DNA of 16,761 nt from Acanthamoeba sp. SK_2022b (lineage: Eukaryota; Discosea; Longamoebia; Acanthamoebidae), in assembly GCA_027943245.1 (NCBI GenBank), contig JANDJZ010000870.1, positions 1 through 16,761 of the forward strand, read 5' to 3'. This document shows positions 8,356 to 16,761 of this stretch, in pieces. Numbering within the stretch: position 1 is the stretch's first letter; each line of letters opens with the position of its first letter. The notes beneath the pieces are model-generated. The model was not told where the DNA came from. It was given only the letters and a program-made list of their open reading frames with translations, and searched no databases. The translations under genes and the position numbers were made by a program.

Positions 8356-8660
8356 AGAGCGAAAAGCGCTCATCAATGGGCGCGATGTACTTTCTGCAAT
8401 CATCACCTTTTGCCTTCCCCTTTCTTTCTTGCCTTCGGGTTGATGGTGTGGGCGCAAGCTTTAGATTGGCAGCTGACCACCACTTCCAAGAAGTGTAGGA
8501 GGCAACCAACCAGGCGTCGAGTTTGCTAGTCGGAGCTGCCCGCACCAATGGGCTAGGTTTGGCAACTCCGCCTTCATTTGTGCCTACGTATTTAACCACG
8601 CGACCAGCTGTTCTTCGCCCCATAGCCGCATAACCTGTACCAATACATCACACACTAACC
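8356..8660. other. Intergenic spacer before the nineteen-exon gene
   Basis: 305 bp between tandem plus-strand genes. I see no gene, no TATA box and no obvious repeat. It must contain the 3' UTR of the PER1-type gene and the promoter of the next gene; ACTAACC sits directly before the ATG at 8661. Confidence 0.55.
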
Positions 8661-11600
8661 ATGGACATCACCAAGGCGAAGCAGGCAGTACGTCTCGGGC
8701 GGTCTTTATTTACAACGCATAATACCCATAACTATCTGTTTTACCAACAACGCGTGCCCTGATGATTAACCGCGTGTCAATGCCTTTTTCTAAATCTATA
8801 GCTGGACCGTCACAAGAGGGCTGTGAACGACCACGTCAAGCGCGGGTACAATAAGAAGTGCGAGGACGCCTTCGCCGATCTTGAGAAAACCGCCGCTGCT
8901 CTTCCCGCCGACCAGGCCGACGAGTTCAAAGGTTCGTCCCTCACTGTCCTCTCCCGTTCGACTGTTTCCTACGGCTGGCCAATTGGATTTTGGCCGCTAT
9001 TTAATTACCTTTTTTCGAATTTGTAGTTTAGTTTGCATCTTACCTCATTAACGTATGTCTTTCAATTTATCTTCGCAGCCGAAGTAGCTGCGTTCGTGGC
9101 GGACACTCGCAAGCGTCTGGGTTTGACCTGGGTGGAAGTACGTAACATGCATCTGTTTTCGTGACCTCCCTACGTGCGCTCTGCAACCGTAGTCGTGGGC
9201 AATGAATTGAATCGATTCATCAACAGTCGAAGCACTAACACATCTGGCGTGCAACAAAAACAGGACGCCAAGAAGAATGTGGCTCGTCACATCAAGTACG
9301 CCGAGGACTCCATGGCCAAGGGTGTGGTCAAGAACGTGCTCAACGCCAAGGATGTGATCATCAAGACCGTCGATAAGTCCGACGGAAGGAGTACGCATGC
9401 GCTATCTCTCTACTGCTTCTGCCTCCATAATTGTGTCTTGGCGAGATTCGGAGTTTCTGACAATTGTCGACATGACACGTTCGTTGGCGCCTTCCCTGGG
9501 TGGTCGCTCACGCGCTTCAGGCTACTTCGATTACCACGAGTCCGGCGCTCCCTTCCTGGCCGAGATCAACGCCGTGTACGAGAAGATCGACGCCTGGTTG
9601 GCCAGCAACGACCCCGCCGTCAAGCCGGTACCACCAACGCTCGGCCCAGCACCCGCGCTGCTGTGAGTGGCAAGGGCCAGGTCGTGTTGGCTCATGTCTC
9701 CCCCTCTCTCTTTGTGTGTCGACAATCTATAGACCCCGTCGCCCGCTCCCGTGGCGGCGACGCCCAAGCCTGCTGCGGCCCCTGCCCCTGCCCCTACGCG
9801 ATCGACGACTACGTCGACGTCCACCACCCCGACCCCCGCCGCCAAGCCCGCCGCCGCTGCTCCGGCCAAGGCCGCGGCGCCTGCCGCCGCCAAGGAGCCC
9901 GAGTACAGGCGCCTGGACGACGGCGCCTTCCTGCCCGTGTTCGACACCAGCCCGTCGACCAACCTGCCCAAGCAGGTCCTGAGCTTCCTGCCGTCGATGG
10001 TCAACTCCTACGGCAAGCAGTGCAACCAGACCTACGCCGGTCCGCCTTCTCTCTCTCTCTCTCTCCCCCACGACATCAGGATTGACCATCTCCCGACCTG
10101 CAGGCCTCCTCGCCTTCATCGACTCGGCCATCGCCCAGTGCAAGACTCCGTTCGACATCGAGCGCAAGAAGCACGAGCTCTCTTCGAGTATGCCATCACC
10201 TGCAATCGAGCGTCCACTTGTGTGTTTGGATGTGTCCAGTGGTGTGTTTGATGCTGACGTGTCGCCCGGTGATTGGCCGCAGCCGTGCCTCACCTCCTCG
10301 ACAAGATTGGGCAGTTCGAGCGGGTGATCCCTAAGGCGCAGGCCGTCGACGAGACCCTGGCCAAGATGATCGAGACCGAGATCGCCGCCGCGCGGGCCAA
10401 GGTCGACAACCTGGTCGGCAGCTTCGAGGCCAAGGCCAAGGCCGCCGCCCCGCTCCTCGAGGTCAAGACCCAACTGTACGCGCTTGGCCTCGCCTCCCCA
10501 CCACCAACACCAACGCCCCGCTCTGCCCTCACCCAGCGCATTCCTTGCATTCTATGTGGCGTGTCCGCAGTAACTACGCCGAAACCCTCGTGGGCATCAT
10601 GAAGGATAACGAGAACGGCACCGGCGTCGTGCAGCTTCGCGGGCTGGTACTACATTCCATCGACGCATGCCTTCTCGACTCGTTCTAGTAACTGATGGTG
10701 GTCAACGATGTGATGACGTGGACAGCCCTCCGAGTACTACAGCAACTCCGGCGTCAACCTGCGCGACCTGTGGGACGTCCTCGGCAAGATCCTCGACAAG
10801 GCCAAGGCCGGCGCCGAGCAGGTGGCCCAGCTCACCGGCAAGCCCTACGACCTGGCGGTACATCTCCAGCGTAGCCTCGTGGTCAATCTCCTTCTTCTCT
10901 GATGATCATCATCGCTTCGCTTCGTTTTCTCTCCTCCCCTCAAAGGTCGAGGAGCCCCTGTACAACCAGGTGCTCGGGGCCGGCGCCAAGTCCTACGCCA
11001 AGATCCTCACCGTCTCGTGCGCTTTTTTACACTTTTTTATTATATTTATTTTTTTAATTTTATTTATATAAAAATACCTGGCTGGAAACTGACTTTGACT
11101 TGCGCATACCACAGCATCGACGATTACATCAAGTACAACTGCTTCGGGCAAGCAGAGGAGGCCCTCGCCCGCATGAGGGTACCCCTGGCCCCCCTAACAA
11201 CCCCCGCTGTGTACAACGTGAATCCACAAGCGAAAGGCTGATCAGGTTCTGAACGATTGTGCCATCGCGTCGATCGTTGATGTCGGTGCAGGCGGCGTTG
11301 GAGCAGCACCCGATCCCCGAAGCGTCGAGCGTCATCGGGGAGGTGACCAAGAGGCTGGTCGAGGCCGTCGAGCTCTACCAGTTCCAGCAGCTGGAGAAGG
11401 CCAAGGGCCGCCAGGTGCCCCGCCGCAACTGGGCCGCCGGCGACGACGACGCCGAGAAGCTCGAGCAGGCCGCCCTCACCTTCCTGGCCTCCAACTTCGG
11501 CGCCGACGAGGTACATTCGCCAGTTGGTCTTGTTGTCCTTGTCAGCATCTTCCTCATTCTCATCATCATCGTCTTCACCACTTTGCAGCACAAGCGTCCC

Positions 11601-12412
11601 ACTCCTCTAATCGCCCGCGTCGTGGGCGGCGACTGGGGCGTCGTCAAGAGGAGTACGTCAAATTGCCCGTTGACTTGACTCGACTTGAGTTGACCCGGTC
11701 TGACTTTGACTGGACGTGACACACAGACCACTTGCAGGAGCCCATCCAGTGGAACGTGCTGATGGGGGTCATCTTCTTCGAGGACCCGGCCAAGGGCTTC
11801 GACGAGCCGAGGCTGCGCCTGTTCCACGTCGGCCCCATGTGCCGCGAGGACGGCTCGCGCGCCCTGCCCTTCGTCAACTACAGCGTCGTGCCTTCGGACG
11901 GCGAGGATCGCTTCCTCGTCGAGAACCTCCCCGAGCCCTTCAAGGTAAGTCACGCCCGTGTGTGCGTGTCCGCACGCGTCGGTCTGCTGACGTGTCGACA
12001 TGTCGACAGACGGATATCGCAGCCAAGGTTGCGGCGTGGGAGGAGGAGCAGGAGGAGAAGCGCCAGAAGGCCATCGCCGCGGCCGCCGCGGCCCGTAAGC
12101 AGGCCGCCGTCGATGCCGAGAACAAGTGGCGCGCCGAGCACAAGGCGTGGGTCGACGAGTTCATGGCGCCGTTCACCGGCGGCAAGGTGGTGGCGACCGG
12201 CGGCGAGAGCGACGGCGAGACGTGGGAGTACTCGGCCGACGGCATCCTCCGCTGCACCAAGGGCAACGACGCCAACGCCGACCCGTTCGAGTGGAACGGC
12301 ATGTTCCTCCGCCAGATCTGGAAGGAGCAGCGCTCCACCAATTACGGCCAGGGCAAGTGGGACAAGCGCAAGTTCGAGTGGACCTTCTTCGGCACCAAGG
12401 TATGCCACACAC

Positions 12413-12461
<49 letters not shown>

Positions 12462-13041
12462 CTGATGGATGATGTTTGGGGGGGGGCTTGTGTAGTCCTA
12501 CTCGTACTTCTGGGAGGCCGACGAGAACAAGTGGAAGGGCACGTCTTTCTTCAACGGCAACGAACACTCGATCTCGTGGGACGGCAAGACCCTCACCGGC
12601 GACGTCAAGACCCTCGACAAGAACCACACCCGTACCGCTCCCCTCCCCTCATCTCAGGCGTGCGCGCGCGTGCATGTGTGCGTGTGTGCCGTCTCGCTTA
12701 ATAAGCGATGTCGTGGGGGTGTTGCCATGGCAGGCTTCGACTCGCTGACCGTGGAGGGATCGGTGCCTCCGTGCGTCGTCCTTGCTGTGGCCATGATGGG
12801 TTGCCTCAAGCGTATGCGCCCCCCCCCCTCTCTTTTTTCTTGACCAAAATTGACCGTCTTTCTGCGCCCACACCTTAACACGACAGTCAGCCACTTTGAG
12901 ACCGAGAAGATGATGTGGGAGGAGGCGAGGAAGGAGGAGGAGGCCAGGCGACTGACGGCCGCCCTCGGGATCAGGCTCCGCTCGCCGTTCATCTCCGAGC
13001 GCGGCATGAAGCACGAGCTCATGCGCCTCGGCTTCTTCTGA
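8661..13041 (+). CDS. Unrecognised 878-residue protein, nineteen exons
   Basis: Exons: 8661-8687, 8802-8931, 9079-9137, 9264-9390, 9521-9627, 9733-10039, 10104-10187, 10283-10475, 10571-10646, 10726-10857, 10946-11016, 11115-11178, 11292-11510, 11589-11652, 11727-11944, 12010-12399, 12496-12631, 12734-12811, 12887-13041. All junction phases fit. I do not recognise a family. Residues 1-150 are mostly helical and charged. Residues 151-205 are a Pro/Ala/Thr linker. Residues about 205-550 look alpha-helical with a Lys/Ala-rich section. Residues about 545-626 contain a compact segment GGDWGVVKRN, EPIQWNVLMGVIFFEDP, FVNYSV that looks like a beta-rich folded domain. Residues 627-680 are an Ala/Glu/Lys coiled coil. 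Residues about 685-800 are Trp-, Gly- and Asp-rich beta-type sequence (EWNGMFL, YFWEADENKWKG, SWDGKTL). The C-terminus ends RGMKHELMRLGFF. No signal peptide and at most one short hydrophobic stretch (about 813-824) are visible, so a cytoplasmic or scaffold protein is likely. Splitting into two genes is possible but no internal stop or start forces it. Confidence 0.82.
12414..12460 (+). repeat. (AC)n microsatellite in intron 16 of the nineteen-exon gene
   Basis: An uninterrupted dinucleotide run of about 47 nt lies 14 nt after the donor at 12400. It is followed by a G-run before the TGTGTAG acceptor. It lies wholly in an intron. Confidence 0.95.
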
Positions 13042-13556
13042 GGGCCTTTGTCTCTCCCCCGATGCCCCATGCAACACGCGCGGCCTTTCGTACAATTACG
13101 GGAGACGCCGATTTGTGCAGTAGAATAAAATGCATGGAATGTCAACCCAAGTTGTGCACGGAGGCCGCACATATTTCCGAGTGCGTAGCTCCACACGGTA
13201 GACCTACATCGTTTTGCACAGTTCTTCTTTGTGGCCCTACTGGCGGCCGGTACTCTCGTGGCACACAAGTTTTCCGGCCCCTGCGCAAAGCTTGACCAAG
13301 AAAGCCCCTGCACCGGCACGGATTAGTATGTGGCCTCCCTCCTCTCCCTGCCCCTCGCTTTCTTTCCTCCTTTACGGGCCTAGTTGCATCTTTAGGCAAA
13401 ACACCAAACATTTAATTCTATCGGTTTTTTCGAATCTGTATTACTTTGGGTAAAGCCTTCACTACGGGCCTATAGTTGCATCTTTTGATCGTCGACTCAC
13501 TTCCGTTATTTTATGTTGTTATTTATGCAGGAGTGTAATAAGCGTTTTTCACAAAA
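13042..13556. other. Intergenic spacer with a poly(A) signal and a tandem promoter repeat
   Basis: 515 bp between two plus-strand genes. AATAAA at 13124-13129, 83 nt after the stop at 13041, is a plausible poly(A) signal of the upstream gene. ACGGGCC..TAGTTGCATCTTT occurs twice (13374-13393 and 13464-13485), likely in the promoter of the next gene. I see no gene here. Confidence 0.6.
13374..13485 (+). repeat. Two near-identical 20-22 nt direct repeats in a promoter region
   Basis: Copy 1 (13374-13393) reads ACGGGCCTAGTTGCATCTTT. Copy 2 (13464-13485) is the same apart from a TA insertion after GGCCTA. The copies start 90 bp apart and end 72 bp before the start codon at 13557. Confidence 0.8.
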
Positions 13557-15651
13557 ATGAACGACGCGGCCGAACTGGAACGGAAGCGACTCGAGCGCTT
13601 CCTGTCGGGCGCTGCCGGCGGCGGCAAGAAAGCGCCGGCCGGCGGCCTCAAGACCAACAGCGGCTCCAATGGCCACAGCAACAGCGCCAGCAGCGCCAAG
13701 CCCGCGTCGCCGTCGTCGCCGTCGCTCGGGTCGTCGCCGTCGTACAAGCACGAGGAGAAGCGCAAGTGGGAGATCAAGCAAGAGCGCAGCCGCGCCCAGT
13801 TCGGCGTCGCGGCGTCGACCGGCAAGAAGCACCTCGAGATGGAGGACAGCGCGGCCGAGGCCGCGGCCAAGCGACAGCTCGGCGGCGGCGGCGGCAGTAG
13901 TGGCGTGAACGTCGAGTCGTACGAGGAGCGCGAGCGCCGACGCCGCGCCGAGTGGAAGCGCCAGACGAGTCCCTCGCTGGCGCTGCTGGACATGCTCGAG
14001 GGAGACGCCGTGGCCGACACGCTCTCGGAGCTAAAAACGCCGGCGCCGGTTAAGGTGGCGGGCAGCGGCACGCGGTCGGCCAGCGAGGAGGCGGCCCTCA
14101 AGGAACTCCTCAATTATAACTCCGAGAGCGGAGGCCCGGCCGCGGCCGCGGCGGTCAAGCAGGCGGCGTCGAAGAAGACCAGGGGCGAGGCTTCGCCATC
14201 GTCGCAGTCGCTGTCGTCGTCGTCGTCGTCTTCCCGACTGTCGCCGCGACTCGAGGACAAGGCGCAGACGGCCGACACGTTTGCGCAGATCGGCAACGTG
14301 CTCAACAGTCTCAACGACCTCCTCGACGATCCGTCGCCGCAGCCGGCGTACGCCGCCAACGGCAGCGACGGCGTGGGCACGGTCTCGTCGGGCATGGACG
14401 CGCTCTACGTGAGCGACCTGCCCACGGGATCGTCGTCGAGGCCATTCCCCGCCGTAAAGAAGAACGAAAGCGGCGGAAAAACGAAGGCGAAGCCGAAAAC
14501 GAAGGAAGAGCGAAGGCGCGAGAAGGAGGCGCGCAGGCCGGAGTGGGCGCAGACGCTCTACGACGAGTTTGACGACGAGACCGAGAACGAGGAGGACAGC
14601 GCGCGACGGGACTACCAGTACGTCGACCAGCAGCTGTGGCGGGTCGACCTCGAGCAGGAGGAGAAGGAGTCCAAGGAGTTCGTGAAGGACGCCCAGAATG
14701 GCATCCAGAAGCTGGAGGCCGTGTCGGCGATGATCGAGCCCGACATGGACGTCGACGACTTTGACGAGGAGCGGTTCAGCCTCGGCATCAAGGAGTTCGT
14801 CTACTCGGGCAAGAAGACCATCCGCTACATCAAGCGCAAGTCCAAGCAGGGCGTGCGTTCTTTCACCTCTCCGTGTGCTTCTTCTGCTATCACCCACCCA
14901 CTCAACAATGAACTCACTGTGCGCGTGTGTCGTGTGTCGTGTGTTGTGTGTCGTGTGTCGTGTGTCGTGTGTCGTGTGCGAGTGTAGAGCGTGAGGATGG
15001 CGGGGGAGGCCCGTAAGTTCATGGACGACTCCGTTGCCCTGATGGACACCGCGCGCGACTACAAGACCTCGCGCACCGGTACGCACCGCGTGTGGAATGT
15101 GCATTCCTCGCATACCGCTCTTCCGCGGCCTCATTCCAATGGTTGTTGTCGACGCCAACAGAGAAGGCAAAGGCCAAGTTCTCGCGAACGGTCAGGAAGG
15201 TGAAGGACGGCGCGCAGAAGCTCACCAAGACGGTGACCAGCGCGGTGGAGGACGAGTTCGAGCGCATGCGCGAGCTCCGCGACAAGATACGGGCGGCCGA
15301 GCGGGACCGCCGGGAGCGGGAGGAGCGCGAGGCCGAGGAGCGCGAGGCGCGCAAGGCTTCGTCGGAGCGGGAGGCCAGCGTCACGCGGCTGTCGTTCGAG
15401 CTCGACCAGTTCCTCTACCAGATCAAGAAGATCGAGGACGACGCGTTCCGATTCGACTACGGCGGCGCCGTGGAGCTGCTCAAGCGCGTGCGCGACGTCA
15501 AGGAGAGCGTGCCGGTCCTGCTGGCCTACCTGTCGGGCGACATCTCCAAGCAGTTCGTCCACCTCAGCGCCGAGATCACCGAAGTCTCCACCGCCACCGC
15601 TCGCTTCGTCAAGGACTGGCAGGTTCGTGTGCACATGCACGCACACATACA

Positions 15652-15718
<67 letters not shown>

Positions 15719-15901
15719 CACACACACACACACATGCACACACAACGCGCGCATTTGGAGGAACAGGACATGAACGTGGAATGTGCGCGTTTGCAGGCCG
15801 GCAGTTTGTCCAAGGCGGAGAGCATGAGGCAGACGGGAGGCATAGTGAAGCTGTCCCGCAAGTTCCAGCAGGACCTGATGGACCTGATCCTCTTCATCTG
15901 A
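13557..15901 (+). CDS. Unrecognised 650-residue charged, coiled-coil protein, four exons
   Basis: Exons: 13557-14852, 14988-15078, 15162-15622, 15797-15901; phases fit. I do not recognise a family. Residues 1-430 are low in complexity and probably mostly disordered: Gly/Ala/Ser stretches, KHEEKRKWEIKQERSRAQFG near 63, a Ser run near 215-230, a short helix DTFAQIGNVLNSLNDLLDD near 242, and a Lys-rich basic block near 305-325. The next part, about 330-650, is mainly helical: an acidic segment, then GIKEFVYSGKKTIRYIKRKSK, then a Lys-rich amphipathic region (about 463-495), an Arg/Glu coiled coil (about 500-545) and a last helical part with DQFLYQIKKIEDDAFRFDY and a C-terminus rich in Leu and Ile (DLILFI). 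No membrane segment or signal peptide. The start is the first ATG, preceded by ACAAA. It may be a cytoskeletal or scaffold protein, but that is a guess from composition alone. Confidence 0.82.
14925..14980 (+). repeat. Eight copies of a GTGTGTC heptamer in intron 1
   Basis: Eight contiguous 7-mers, six exact, one GTGTGTT and one GTGTGCG. The array ends 7 nt before the AG acceptor (AG at 14986-14987) of intron 14853-14987, so it occupies the position where a polypyrimidine tract is normally found. Confidence 0.9.
15630..15744 (+). repeat. (CA)n microsatellite with ATG-containing interruptions, intron 3
   Basis: An uninterrupted CA run covers about 15653-15716 (about 32 units), followed by shorter CA runs separated by TGCA at 15717 and 15735. 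It lies inside intron 15623-15796 of the 650-residue gene. Confidence 0.95.
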
Positions 15902-16672
15902 TCTCTCCCATTCTCTTCACCTCCACCACCTCACATCTGCTACTTTCCATCGCTTCATTTGACAACTTCTCCCTCTAATATACAAACATTTTGGCCTGGC
16001 GGTGTCATGTGCTTCTGCGTGCTATGCTACGATATCTGCGACTATGTGACTACCAAACGGCCAATTACGTTGGTGTCCCCAACTGACAGAATCATTAATG
16101 GTTGACACCAAGCTCAACTGTAAAACTGAGAGATCAGCACACGCATTGGTCGTAGCAAACCCTGCTCGACAACCCGACGTATTGAGCTGAGGAGCCCCGA
16201 CAACCGGCGGTTCCCAGGTGGGACACGAGCTCTCAGTGGCCAGTCGCGACTTAATAAGACGTGTTGAAGGCGAATATAACAGGCCCTTAAGACGAGTTCC
16301 TACGTACACGACCAATCAGGCTTCTTCTTTAATCTGGGCGGCAATAATGACCATTAATTTTGGTTAATGTTTCACGTTTTCTCTTTGCCTTTTCCCTCGC
16401 GCGAACGCGGGTTGTTTTCGAACCGACGCCAGGTTGGCCCGGTGGCGTACAGCTGCTCGCCACAGACACCCACGACACCTAAAGGAGGAGTCTCTGAATG
16501 CGAGAGCGAATTGTGTGCATTATCAGATTCTGATCGTTGGCTTGGTGGTGACGTCTGCTCGAGGGCGATCAGCGCACGGCCCGACAAAGGAATCGCAAGG
16601 AGTGTAGAGGAAGATTGATAGAGGGAAAAAGAATAATTGACACCAGCCGCGAGTGGGAAAGGAGCAAAGAAG
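15902..16672. other. Intergenic region before the right-edge gene start
   Basis: 771 bp. No gene is supported: the open frames (for example minus 16022-16315) lack GC-rich third positions and known motifs. It has AT-rich palindromic motifs: CATTAATG (16093-16100) and a cluster TAATG-AC-CATTA-A...TTAATG (16345-16369). No AATAAA signal is obvious after the stop at 15901. Confidence 0.55.
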
Positions 16673-16761
16673 ATGGAATTCTCATCGCAGCAGATACAAG
16701 ACTTCCTAGTGAGGGAGTTTGGACTGTTCTTGTGGTTAGAGGAGGCCCTCGTCGAAGATGA
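16673..16761 (+). CDS. Possible start of a gene leaving the right edge (partial)
   Basis: An ATG at 16673 opens 29 codons with no stop to the window end. The peptide starts MEFSSQQIQDFLVREFG and continues with FLWLEEALVED; it looks like an amphipathic, folded-protein sequence rather than noise. It is preceded by a purine-rich leader. I do not recognise a family, and the segment is too short to be certain that it is coding. Confidence 0.4.
   Translation, partial: MEFSSQQIQDFLVREFGLFLWLEEALVED

Noticed and set aside
9727..10473. 248-codon minus-strand open frame, Gly/Arg-rich
   Set aside because: Antisense to exons 6 to 8 of the nineteen-exon gene and spans their introns.
14031..15170. 379-codon minus-strand open frame
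   Set aside because: Antisense to exon 1 and 2 of the 650-residue gene; its Arg/Leu/Val-rich composition is the complement of the coding strand.
15131..15754. Cys-Val repeat protein on the minus strand
   Set aside because: It is only the translation of the CA microsatellite and the antisense of exon 3.
16022..16315. 97-codon minus-strand frame in the last intergenic region
   Set aside because: Codon third positions are not GC-rich as in real exons here, and no motif is visible. A small lineage-specific gene cannot be fully excluded.
1..16761. Prokaryotic-style operon, CRISPR or mobile element
   Set aside because: Genes are split by many short introns; repeats found are microsatellites and short promoter repeats; no transposase, terminal inverted repeats or spacer array seen.

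Overview
The window looks like a gene-dense, intron-rich unicellular eukaryote. Coding exons are GC-rich with C or G in most third codon positions. Introns are short (about 64 to 170 nt), GT-AG and AT- or pyrimidine-rich. The style resembles Acanthamoeba or a close amoebozoan; that is an inference from gene structure and content, not a species identification. I see no CRISPR array, insertion sequence, viral gene, rRNA or tRNA. Exons were joined by hand using GT/AG sites, reading-frame phase and protein-family similarity, and every proposed junction keeps the frame.

Layout from left to right. (1) 63-1184, minus: 5' part of a TPX2-like spindle assembly factor, running off the left edge. (2) 1185-2249: divergent intergenic region with a facing pair of E2F-like sites near TPX2 and three CCAAT boxes near the next gene. 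(3) 2250-4586, plus: nine-exon F-box plus RCC1 seven-blade propeller gene. (4) 4861-6148, minus: six-exon MTR3/EXOSC6 subunit of the RNA exosome. (5) 6290-7044, minus: four-exon SSB-type single-stranded DNA-binding protein, probably mitochondrial. (6) 7142-8355, plus: six-exon PER1/PGAP3-type membrane protein that apparently lacks the usual Cys-rich luminal domain. (7) 8661-13041, plus: nineteen-exon gene for an 878-residue protein I do not recognise. (8) 13557-15901, plus: four-exon gene for a 650-residue charged, coiled-coil protein I do not recognise. (9) 16673-16761, plus: possible first codons of a gene leaving the right edge.

These are mainly housekeeping and cell-cycle genes rather than an operon-like system. 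The most coherent theme is a possible cell-cycle programme: TPX2-like (mitosis) and SSB (DNA replication) each have a TTTCCCGCCA element close upstream of the start codon. TPX2-like is also divergent from an RCC1-family gene; canonical RCC1 makes the RanGTP that frees TPX2 from importin. The most novel-looking items are the nineteen-exon orphan, the shortened PER1 protein, the strong GTAC preference at splice donors, and introns sitting at the same place in successive RCC1 repeats.
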